Assembly (NCBI GenBank): GCA_947487925.1
Contig: CANLCA010000081.1
Span: forward strand, 1 to 9,184
DNA length: 9,184 nt
Direction: 5' to 3'
Source: Verrucomicrobiales bacterium
GTDB taxonomy: Bacteria; Verrucomicrobiota; Verrucomicrobiia; Limisphaerales; F1-80-MAGS106
The first letter of the stretch is position 1; each line of letters opens with the position of its first letter. Below, in pieces: positions 1-4,805 of this stretch. The position numbers and the translations under genes were made by a program. The notes beneath the pieces were generated by a model. It worked only from the letters and a program-made list of their open reading frames with translations, was not told the origin of the DNA and did not search any database.

Positions 1-51
1 ATCGCCGCGGGTCGGGTGAAGCCTTTGGATGAAATCCTTAACCACTCCTAG
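1..51 (+). CDS. Probable antitoxin C-terminal tail, partial
   Basis: This open frame enters from the left edge and ends at TAG 49-51, reading IAAGRVKPLDEILNHS. A tail of the form 'GRVKPLDEIL' resembles the C-termini of small antitoxins encoded just upstream of RelE/ParE-type toxins. It would overlap the toxin gene by 23 nt, which suits translational coupling. A second frame also enters from the left and stops at TGA 30-32, making an ATGA overlap with the toxin start; its residues (RRGSGEAFG) look less protein-like. Only 16 residues are visible, so the assignment leans on context and may be wrong. Confidence 0.4.
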   Translation: MAAGRVKPLDEILNHS

Positions 52-289
52 ATTTTGGCGGGCGTATGCGGAGTTGCCGCCGGAAATCAAACTGGCCGCG
101 CGCAAGCAATACCTTCTCTGGAAAGACAACCCGCGGCATCCCTCGCTGCAGTTCAAAAAGGTCGGTCCGTTTTGGTCGGCCAGGATCACGGAAGATTACC
201 GCTCGCTGGCGCTGCTGCGAAATGACACTTATCATTGGTTCTGGGTTGGCACGCACGCGGTTTACGAGCAAATCTTGAAAAGTCGTTGA
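29..289 (+). CDS. RelE/ParE-family type II toxin
   Basis: This 86-residue basic protein has the size and pattern of the RelE/ParE toxin superfamily: an N-terminal helical part (FWRAYAELPPEIKLAARKQY, residues 9-28), the segment 'NPRHPSLQFKKV' (34-45), a strand region with 'WSARITEDYRSLALL' (49-63), and a C-terminal 'YHWFWVGTHAVYEQIL' (68-83). The combination 'DNPRHPSLQFK...YR.L.....WFWVGTH..Y' is characteristic of a common chromosomal subgroup annotated as ParE-like toxins. Members either cleave mRNA on the ribosome (RelE) or inhibit gyrase (ParE); the sequence does not say which. The ATG at 29 has no clear Shine-Dalgarno and lies inside the end of the upstream frame, which suggests coupled translation with an antitoxin mostly outside the window. 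A minus-strand frame over the same bases is a shadow. Confidence 0.8.
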   Translation: MKSLTTPRFWRAYAELPPEIKLAARKQYLLWKDNPRHPSLQFKKVGPFWSARITEDYRSLALLRNDTYHWFWVGTHAVYEQILKSR

Positions 290-531
290 GATTTTCAATC
301 AACTTTCCAGAACTGCTGTCGCCCGCCGCCAGGACATTTTCCAATCAGTTATTCCCATCGCGATGTCGAACAACCGAAACGGCAATTACACTCGTTCCCA
401 CGCCCCGCCCTCCCTGGCGCGACACACTTTCAAATTAATCCTTGAGCAGCCACAAGCAATTCGGCAATGGCCCAATCCAAAGTCCCGAACACGTTGCCCC
501 CGCTGATTCCCGGCACCCTTCAAAGGGCATT

Positions 532-655
532 CCTCTGTTCCGTCCGCATCATTCGCGAGTTGCTCGAAACGCAGGTCCAGAAGGTGGAAGGCGCGCCGAG
601 GCGGTTCCAGACTTTCGCAATGTGCAACCGGGGAGCAAAGCAGGGAGGGATGGTT
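532..655 (+). pseudogene. Remnant copy of the sensor part of the downstream histidine kinase
   Basis: Translated in the frame of the ATG at 467, this stretch reads IIRELLETQVQKVEGAP followed by RRFQTFAMCNRGAKQG. The kinase gene downstream reads TIRELLETHIEKVEGAV then GRMQTFATFNNHASQG at about 1832-1930. At DNA level, aligning 541-620 with 1825-1904 without gaps gives about three quarters identity by eye, including unbroken runs over 'TGCTCGAAAC' and 'AAGGTGGAAG'. Similarity fades near 655, and I see no transmembrane segment before it. It is therefore an isolated fragment of an extracytoplasmic CHASE-like sensor, not a working gene. It is most simply explained as the remains of a tandem duplicate or of a related kinase gene. 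Confidence 0.72.
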
Positions 656-727
656 TGCAGCAAGAAACTGGTTCGGTCAAGTTGTGTAGTCTGCTGCGAG
701 AGCTTACTTCGCTTCTTCCATTGATAT

Positions 728-756
728 TGGCATTCTGGGTTGCCAGATGGTATTCT
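728..756 (+). promoter_or_regulatory. Putative promoter of the vapBC-type operon (leaderless start)
   Basis: TTGGCA at 728-733 (five of six matches to a sigma-70 -35 box) is followed after 17 nt by TATTCT at 751-756 (four of six matches to a -10 box). A transcript starting the usual 7-8 nt after the -10 box would begin at or next to the A of the ATG at 764. No Shine-Dalgarno precedes that ATG, which fits a leaderless mRNA. The call is by eye only. Confidence 0.4.
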
Positions 757-763
757 TGCACCC

Positions 764-1042
764 ATGAATGAGACAATTCAGATCGATCAGGCCGGCCGCA
801 TCGTTCTCCCGAAGCGCTTGCGAGAGCGGTTTCGACTGGAAGGCGGCGACATGCTCGCCGTTGAAGTGCGGGGCGACGCGATTGAACTCCGACCGACAAA
901 GGCGGCCAGTGGTCTAAGACGGGTGAATGGAGTTCTCGTTGTGACTTCCGGCGGCAGTCTCCCTTCGGGCAGGGACTTCGTCGCCGAAGATCGTGAAGCG
1001 AGGCTCCAGGACCTCATGCGCATGGGGAAAGGTGAAAAATGA
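764..1042 (+). CDS. vapB: AbrB/MazE-fold antitoxin (VapB-type)
   Basis: The 92-residue protein opens with a swapped-hairpin AbrB/SpoVT-type DNA-binding domain: IQIDQAGRIVLPKRLRERF (residues 5-23), then LEGGDMLAVEVRGDAIELRP (25-44). 'GRIVLPK.LR..F.L..GD.L' is the hallmark of MazE/VapB antitoxins. Residues 45-92 are charged and probably wrap the toxin partner. By family knowledge it neutralises the PIN toxin and represses its own promoter. The ATG at 764 is preferred over a TTG at 740 because the AbrB domain normally begins within a few residues of the N-terminus. No Shine-Dalgarno is visible; the promoter hexamers at 728-756 place transcription initiation almost on the ATG. Its stop overlaps the toxin start as ATGA (1039-1042). 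Confidence 0.85.
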   Translation: MNETIQIDQAGRIVLPKRLRERFRLEGGDMLAVEVRGDAIELRPTKAASGLRRVNGVLVVTSGGSLPSGRDFVAEDREARLQDLMRMGKGEK

Positions 1043-1482
1043 AAGTCTTCTGCGACACGAACATGCTCGTATCCGCGTTTACCGAGGGGCATCCCCAACA
1101 CCATGCAGCGCGTCCCGTCTTTGAAAGGATCAAGTCCGGCACGGACACCGGGTTCGTCGCGGCGCACAGCCTTGCGGAAGCGTATGCCGTTCTGACGCGC
1201 CTTCCCGGACCAAACCACGTTGTTCCCCTGGTCGCCTGGCAAGTGATTTCGGAAAACGTGGTCAAGAACTGCACTATCGTTGCGCTCACGGCGAAGGAAT
1301 ACGCCGCGACGATCGAAGCGGCGGCGGCACAGGGAATTCAAGGAGGGATGACTTACGACGCGATTCTGCTCGCCGCCGCGGCAAAGAGTGGAGCGGAGCG
1401 GATTTACACGTTCAACGTTCGCCACTTCCAGAAGTTGGCGGAGCAAGATGATGGCCTCCGATCAAAGATCGTTGCGCCTTAG
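1039..1482 (+). CDS. vapC: PIN-domain toxin ribonuclease (VapC-type)
   Basis: The 147-residue protein is a PIN-domain nuclease of the VapC type, expected to cleave RNA (often tRNA or rRNA) with Mg2+ or Mn2+ when freed from its antitoxin. Visible motifs are the N-terminal strand with the first acidic residue (MKVFCDTNMLVSAF, D6), the central acidic residue in 'AHSLAEAYAVL' (E47), and 'GGMTYDAILLAAA' with D107. Near the C-terminus, 'YTFNVRHF' supplies N126 and carries His129 where many VapCs have Asp, a variant also seen in active-looking members. The length is normal. Translation is coupled to the antitoxin by the ATGA overlap, and a purine-rich AAAGGTG at 1028-1034 can serve as ribosome binding site. 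The pair reads as intact and functional. Confidence 0.9.
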   Translation: MKVFCDTNMLVSAFTEGHPQHHAARPVFERIKSGTDTGFVAAHSLAEAYAVLTRLPGPNHVVPLVAWQVISENVVKNCTIVALTAKEYAATIEAAAAQGIQGGMTYDAILLAAAAKSGAERIYTFNVRHFQKLAEQDDGLRSKIVAP

Positions 1483-1493
1483 TGCTGTTGATT

Positions 1494-1567
1494 CCTGACG
1501 CATCCCAAGATTGGGGTCTTTGTCCCGATTCTCTGGTTTTAGCCCCTGTGCGACGCGTTGCGTCAGG
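1494..1567. repeat. Inverted repeat CCTGACGCA / TGCGTCAGG
   Basis: A perfect 9-bp inverted repeat, CCTGACGCA at 1494-1502 and TGCGTCAGG at 1559-1567, brackets 56 bases just downstream of the vapC-type stop. The spacer contains TTGTCCCGATTC (1520-1531), part of which recurs in the adjoining hairpin. I infer a structured intergenic element rather than a terminator, since no T run follows. Confidence 0.5.
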
Positions 1568-1572
1568 GTCAG

Positions 1573-1607
1573 ATGTCCCGAAATCCACGCGGCATTTTTC
1601 GGGACAT
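1573..1607. repeat. Strong stem-loop with ATGTCCCGAAA arms
   Basis: ATGTCCCGAAA at 1573-1583 pairs perfectly with TTTCGGGACAT at 1597-1607, an 11-bp stem with a 13-nt loop. The right arm can instead fold locally with GTCCC at 1610-1614 (GGGAC 1601-1605). The 3' side is not T-rich enough for a convincing intrinsic terminator, although it may still protect or end the vapBC-type transcript. The whole stretch 1483-1669 lacks any gene; a minus-strand open frame across it has no recognisable domain. Confidence 0.6.
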
Positions 1608-1669
1608 TTGTCCCTGGTTTGCGCGATCGGAGCGTGACGAACGTCTGGTAGTCGTTAGGATTCGAAAGC

Positions 1670-2152
1670 ATGTCCAGTCGCTCGGAATCCGAAACCGAAC
1701 GACGGCCCCGCTTCGGTTGGTCAGCGTTGGGCACGCTCCTGTTGGGATGGGGACTTTCAGCCCTGATCCTCTTCGTGGGTTTAAGGAAATCCGATCAACT
1801 AGACCAGGCAAGCTTCGATCGTTCGGTGCACACCATCCGCGAATTGCTCGAAACCCACATCGAGAAGGTGGAAGGCGCCGTGGGTCGGATGCAAACCTTC
1901 GCGACCTTTAACAATCATGCATCTCAAGGGGAGTGGATGGAGATGTTGGGATCGATCGATCCTCAAACCAATTTCAAGTATATGCGCGAATTGGGCGCCG
2001 CCAGATACCACCCTTCATGGAGCCTCAACGCACCGACGAACGGGCCTTGGGATCGGATGGGGTTCGTTATTTTTCGAGCTGTGGGACCTGATTTCCACGC
2101 GGCCCCACCGGCGATTTGTTCGTTGACACCGCTTCGGAGAACTGGGCGGTGA
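1670..2152 (+). CDS. Sensor histidine kinase, N-terminal part (frameshifted from its C-terminal part)
   Basis: This frame encodes the membrane and sensor half of a two-component kinase. Residues 1-14 are polar and charged, and residues about 15-38 (FGWSALGTLLLGWGLSALIL onward) form one transmembrane helix. The following extracytoplasmic region (FDRSVHTIRELLETHIEKVE, then FATFNNHASQGEWMEML) matches the opening of a CHASE-like ligand-sensing domain. Similarity to the expected protein ends at 'VGPDFHAAP' near base 2106; the residues after it, to the stop at 2150-2152, are out-of-frame translation. Adding one C to the CCCC run at 2103-2106 would give 'DFHAAPTGDLFVDTASE' and join this part to the next into one protein of about 564 residues. 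The ATG at 1670 has AGGA at 1657-1660 as a plausible ribosome binding site. Confidence 0.75.
   Translation: MSSRSESETERRPRFGWSALGTLLLGWGLSALILFVGLRKSDQLDQASFDRSVHTIRELLETHIEKVEGAVGRMQTFATFNNHASQGEWMEMLGSIDPQTNFKYMRELGAARYHPSWSLNAPTNGPWDRMGFVIFRAVGPDFHAAPPAICSLTPLRRTGR
2103..2106 (+). other. Apparent 1-nt deletion (frameshift) in a CCCC run of the kinase gene
   Basis: The kinase reading frame moves by -1 close to this point. Upstream the frame reads GPDFHAAP and downstream GDLFVDTASE. Restoring one C makes the codons GCG GCC CCC ACC GGC GAT, which joins the two halves without any stop. The local bases do not form a classical slippery heptamer, so a mutation or a homopolymer sequencing error is more likely than programmed frameshifting. 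Confidence 0.7.
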
Positions 2153-3363
2153 TTGCGGATGGCATCAAAGCCGCGCACCCGCGCATCCCAACTCCGTTGC
2201 GCATGACTAATGAGGTCACTCACCAAATCACCGTCCTGGCAACAATGTTCCGTGTCTTTTACAAACCCGGCCAAATTCACTTTGCAACGGTCGCCGAAGG
2301 ACCTCGAAAGACCAACGAGGCATCGAGGGTCAATTTCAACCAAGGACAGCGAGAAGGTCAATTTGCAGGCGTGATTTTTGGAGTGTTCGACCTCACCATG
2401 CTCATCCGATCCGCTTTCGGGGAAAAACGCTTGCCCGTGGAATTCGAACTTCACTGTGGGCCGGCCAAGGATGCCACCACGCGAGTGGACGGGCGGCCAT
2501 TCGCCTCGGACGGGCGTTCGCGACTGGATTCCTGGTCGTCGCAATCGTGGCACACACGGCCCTACCATTACCGCTGCTACACCACCCCGGAATTCGAAGC
2601 GCAATCGCCCCGCCGACTGGTCTGGCTGGTCTCCGGCAGCACGGCGGTTGTCACCTTGGCCCTCGCCGCTTTTGTCCATCTGCAATCTGTGACGCGGGCG
2701 CGGGCGGAATCCATCGCCGTCTTGCGCGAGGAAGGGCGGGCGATGGTCGAAACCGCAGGCCACGGGAAGGAACGGCTGAGCCGCGATCTCCATGATGGCG
2801 CCGTCCAGGCGATGTACGCCTCAATCCTCACCCTCAAACGGGCCATGAACGACCTGGAGTCGGATCCCGCCGAAGCGCGGGAGAAGGTCGCGTCATCGGT
2901 CGCCCTACTCGACGAGGCCATTTCCGAATTGCGCGGACTGTTGATCAACCTTTCGCCCACTCCACTCGCCGGGGAGGTTTTGGTGAATTCACTCAAAACC
3001 CTGGTTCATACCATGAGCCGGGCCAATGGCACGACGGTGGTCCTGGAGGGCGACACATCCTCGCTCGAAGGCTTGAAATCGCAATCCGGAGTCGAGCTTC
3101 TAAACCTGCTGCGCGAAGCCATCAGCAACGCCGTCCGTCACGCCGGCGCGCGCATGGTGAACATTACGCTGAGCTCATCTGGCGGACACCTGCAAATCGA
3201 GATCAAAGACGATGGATGCGGGTTCGACCCGGTGAAAACCACGAGTGAGGGGCATAGCCTGGCGAACATGAAGTCCCGATGCGGAAATTTGGGGGCGACC
3301 TTCGAAATCGAGTCAGCCCTGGGAAATGGAACAACGATCCGTTTGAGGATGAGCACAGGATGA
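2116..3363 (+). CDS. Sensor histidine kinase, C-terminal part (NarL-type, HisKA_3/HATPase)
   Basis: This frame holds the rest of the kinase; numbering is from the TTG at 2116, which is just where the open frame begins and probably not a true start. Residues 1-115 finish the CHASE-like sensor (MFRVFYKPG at 44-52; QFAGVIFGVFDLTMLIRSAF at 82-101). Residues 167-190 are the second transmembrane helix (RRLVWLVSGSTAVVTLALAA onward). A HisKA_3 domain follows with 'KERLSRDLHDGAVQAMYASI', His226 being the expected autophosphorylation site. The ATPase domain shows the N box 'LREAISNAVRHAG' (Asn338), the G1 box 'DDGCGF' (365-370), and 'GHSLANMKSRCGNLGA...GNGTTIRL'. Such kinases phosphorylate NarL/LuxR-type regulators, and one is encoded 158 nt downstream. 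All catalytic motifs are intact, so the lesion upstream is probably recent. Confidence 0.82.
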   Translation: MFVDTASENWAVIADGIKAAHPRIPTPLRMTNEVTHQITVLATMFRVFYKPGQIHFATVAEGPRKTNEASRVNFNQGQREGQFAGVIFGVFDLTMLIRSAFGEKRLPVEFELHCGPAKDATTRVDGRPFASDGRSRLDSWSSQSWHTRPYHYRCYTTPEFEAQSPRRLVWLVSGSTAVVTLALAAFVHLQSVTRARAESIAVLREEGRAMVETAGHGKERLSRDLHDGAVQAMYASILTLKRAMNDLESDPAEAREKVASSVALLDEAISELRGLLINLSPTPLAGEVLVNSLKTLVHTMSRANGTTVVLEGDTSSLEGLKSQSGVELLNLLREAISNAVRHAGARMVNITLSSSGGHLQIEIKDDGCGFDPVKTTSEGHSLANMKSRCGNLGATFEIESALGNGTTIRLRMSTG

Positions 3364-3465
3364 AACCAGAAGGCAAGCGATCTCCGGAATCCGATGAGAC
3401 GCCACGATTATCCACACGAGCATGCCTGGGAGCGCGGTCCCTCCCGACAAGCGGATAATGGATTT

Positions 3466-3500
3466 TAACCGCGAATAGACGCTAATAGAACGCTAATACG
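3466..3500 (+). repeat. Degenerate short tandem repeat (GCGAATAG/ACGCTAATA units)
   Basis: Bases 3466-3500 read as about three imperfect units of 10-11 nt: ACCGCGAATAG, ACGCTAATAG and AACGCTAATACG. ACGCTAATA is repeated exactly at 3479-3487 and 3490-3498. From memory, similar 'ttaaccgcgaat...acgctaat' intergenic repeats recur in Verrucomicrobiota and related genomes; I cannot confirm that here. The repeat ends directly against the presumed original start of the response regulator. The rest of 3364-3465 holds nothing I recognise. Confidence 0.5.
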
Positions 3501-3521
3501 ACTCCCGAAACCCTTCGGATC

Positions 3522-4355
3522 ATGCTGGTGGACGACCACGAAGTCGTGCGCGTCGGGTTGCGCCACTTGCTCAATGTGGAACCGGGCCTGCTGGTGGTGT
3601 CGGAACGGGGACGGATCGGCGGAACGCTTGAGGAAGTGCGATTGAAATGCCCGGACATCGTGCTCCTGGACCTGCGTTTACCAGACGGAGACGGCCTTGA
3701 TCTCTGCGCCACGATCAAGCGCGAATCGCCTCAAATCAAGGTGGTGATACTCACCTCGTACCTGGAGCCGACGCTCATGATGCGAGCCATCGCGGCGGGC
3801 GCGGATGGTTATCTATTGAAGGAGTCCGAGAGCACCGAACTGTCAAAAGCCTTGCGCTTGGTTCGATCCGGTGGATCTTTCTTCGATCCCATCGGTCGAC
3901 GAAGCATCAGTTCATCAAGTTTTACCGACGAACCAGGGAAAGAGGACTTGCGAGAATCGCTAACCGGACACGAAAGTCGTCTTCTGAAGCTGGTTGCAAA
4001 GGGCGAAACCAACAAGGAGATTGGCGAACAACTCAAACTCAGTGAAAAGACAGTGCGCAATCAACTCAGCGTTGTGTTTACCAAACTGAACGTCACGAAC
4101 AGAACGCAGGCGGCATCCGTCTACCTACGCCTCCAAACCCAGGCAGTTCTGCCAAAGTGTGACTTCGTGAGGCCGCTCTTGCTCCCGAGGGAGGTATTGT
4201 CCACCGCGGAAGTGCAGGTCATCCCTCATTCTTCGTCAAGCCTCTCTCATCCAGGCCGTTGTAAATCTTCACTCCACTCGCCGCTCAACTTCCGTTTTAA
4301 GGATGAATGTCGTTTTAAGGATGAATTGACAAATTCGCTTCGAATCCTACAGTAA
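3522..4355 (+). CDS. NarL/LuxR-family response regulator with abnormal N- and C-termini
   Basis: A receiver domain (residues 1-115) is followed by a LuxR-type helix-turn-helix (147-205). The receiver carries acidic-pocket D4/D5, phospho-acceptor Asp50 in 'DIVLLDLRLPDGDG', Thr78 in 'VVILTSY' and Lys100 in 'GYLLKES'. The HTH reads 'LTGHESRLLKLVAKGETNKE' then 'IGEQLKLSEKTVRNQLSVVF'. It should bind DNA when phosphorylated by the kinase upstream. Two oddities stand out. The ATG at 3522 lies inside the first beta strand (…TLRIMLVDDHE) and lacks a Shine-Dalgarno; the in-frame codons upstream read ACG-T-P-E-T-L-R-I, so ACG 3498 looks like a mutated ATG. The protein also runs about 70 residues past the HTH, where relatives usually end, and that tail contains a duplicated RFKDE. 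The gene may be decaying. Confidence 0.85.
   Translation: MLVDDHEVVRVGLRHLLNVEPGLLVVSERGRIGGTLEEVRLKCPDIVLLDLRLPDGDGLDLCATIKRESPQIKVVILTSYLEPTLMMRAIAAGADGYLLKESESTELSKALRLVRSGGSFFDPIGRRSISSSSFTDEPGKEDLRESLTGHESRLLKLVAKGETNKEIGEQLKLSEKTVRNQLSVVFTKLNVTNRTQAASVYLRLQTQAVLPKCDFVRPLLLPREVLSTAEVQVIPHSSSSLSHPGRCKSSLHSPLNFRFKDECRFKDELTNSLRILQ
4293..4326 (+). repeat. Direct repeat CGTTTTAAGGATGAAT, two copies
   Basis: The 16-base sequence occurs exactly at 4293-4308 and 4311-4326, a period of 18 nt. In the response regulator frame it encodes RFKDE twice (RFKDE-C-RFKDE). It lies in the abnormal C-terminal extension. A duplicated operator site is possible, but simple slippage duplication is as likely. 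Confidence 0.7.
4326..4353 (+). promoter_or_regulatory. Promoter-like hexamers before a terminated short stretch
   Basis: A consensus TTGACA (4326-4331) is followed after 16 nt by TACAGT (4348-4353, four of six matches to a -10 box). Transcription would start near 4360 and meet the intrinsic terminator at 4416-4438, giving an RNA of about 80 nt. No coding sequence follows. This is a by-eye call with clear false-positive risk. Confidence 0.3.
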
Positions 4356-4805
4356 AAGGCAGTTCGGGTAGCGGGACGTTTCTTCAGCGGCGTTCTCCAC
4401 GCCCACCTCCTTGGCGTCCGTTGCCCGGACTGTTTTTTGCACCTATTCAGGGTGTCACCCGCAGATCTTCCTTACAGACCTCCAGACTCCCTCGTCCACA
4501 GGGTTTGCGCCACATCTTTCCAGGACATGAACCGGGATCTTACTTGGGGTGGGATGCGGGCTTGTGCTGGCTGTCACATCCCCTACCCTACCGGACATCC
4601 TGATTCCAATTTGCTTTCAAGAGCAGCCTCATGCGCCGGTTCTTTGGACCTCTGACTTCGTTGCTCGATCGTTATCCTACAGTCGCGGGATGGAGAGGCG
4701 GCTCATTCGCGCCTCGTTAGAGAACCAAGTTCCTGTGCGACTTAATCTCATCTTGAAAGCGAGTTGGGATGAGAAGCGCCCATTTCTCCGGCTAACCTGG
4801 GAGCT
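4356..4805. other. Non-coding stretch between the response regulator and tsaD
   Basis: Beyond the terminator-like hairpin at 4416-4438 I see no supportable gene. Small structures are present: GAGGCG (4695-4700) with CGCCTC (4710-4715), and TCTCATC (4746-4752) with GATGAGA (4768-4774). Neither is followed by a T run on either strand. One plus-strand frame from 4549 spans the region but continues antisense into tsaD and shows no domain. The two flanking genes converge here, so the region must hold the 3' ends of both transcripts. Confidence 0.5.
4416..4438 (+). terminator. Intrinsic terminator downstream of the response regulator
   Basis: GTCCG (4416-4420) and CGGAC (4426-4430) form a 5-bp GC-rich stem with a 5-nt loop, followed at once by TG and six T residues (4433-4438). 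Just upstream, GGCGT (4389-4393), ACGCC (4399-4403) and GGCGT (4413-4417) allow two alternative stems. The second of these would compete with the terminator stem, because it uses bases 4416-4417. Confidence 0.6.

Larger units (their letters stand above)
290..763. other. Gene-free stretch between two toxin-antitoxin loci
   Basis: No intact gene is supportable here. Several short frames exist, such as a 48-codon one from ATG 363 and an 85-codon one from ATG 467. They show no recognisable domain apart from the decayed kinase-like segment annotated separately at 532-655. The last 40 bases carry promoter-like hexamers in front of the vapB-type gene. Confidence 0.6.

Noticed and set aside
363..506. 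Small plus-strand frame (48 codons) starting ATGTCGAACAAC, considered as the N-terminus of the decayed kinase copy.
   Set aside because: It has no hydrophobic segment, is out of phase with the homologous segment at 532, and shows no similarity to the kinase N-terminus.
787..1446. Long minus-strand frame (219 codons) opposite vapBC.
   Set aside because: It is antisense to two well-recognised toxin-antitoxin genes and its translation has no domain features; it is a GC-driven shadow.
1462..1734. Minus-strand 90-codon open frame across the vapC-kinase gap.
   Set aside because: It overlaps both flanking genes and the inverted repeats, has no recognisable domain, and its stretch without stops is explained by high GC.
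2100..2112. Programmed -1 ribosomal frameshifting at the kinase break.
   Set aside because: The bases GGCCCCACC do not provide a slippery heptamer of the X XXY YYZ type in the reading frame, and I saw no obvious downstream stem-loop.
3421..3450. GGGAGCGCGGTCCCTCCC considered as a regulatory palindrome or terminator.
   Set aside because: The pairing is only about 4 bp, no T run follows, and I cannot confirm the resemblance to verrucomicrobial intergenic repeats from sequence alone.
4528..4655. A plus-strand frame with CAGCH (CxxCH, haem c-like) followed by IPYPTGHPDSN.
   Set aside because: A single CxxCH in a short frame without signal peptide, distal Met ligand or family similarity is likely chance. 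The surrounding region shows no other coding signal.
4695..4715. Hairpin GAGGCG/CGCCTC considered as the tsaD terminator on the minus strand.
   Set aside because: No T run follows the stem on the minus strand, and it lies more than 90 nt beyond the tsaD stop.
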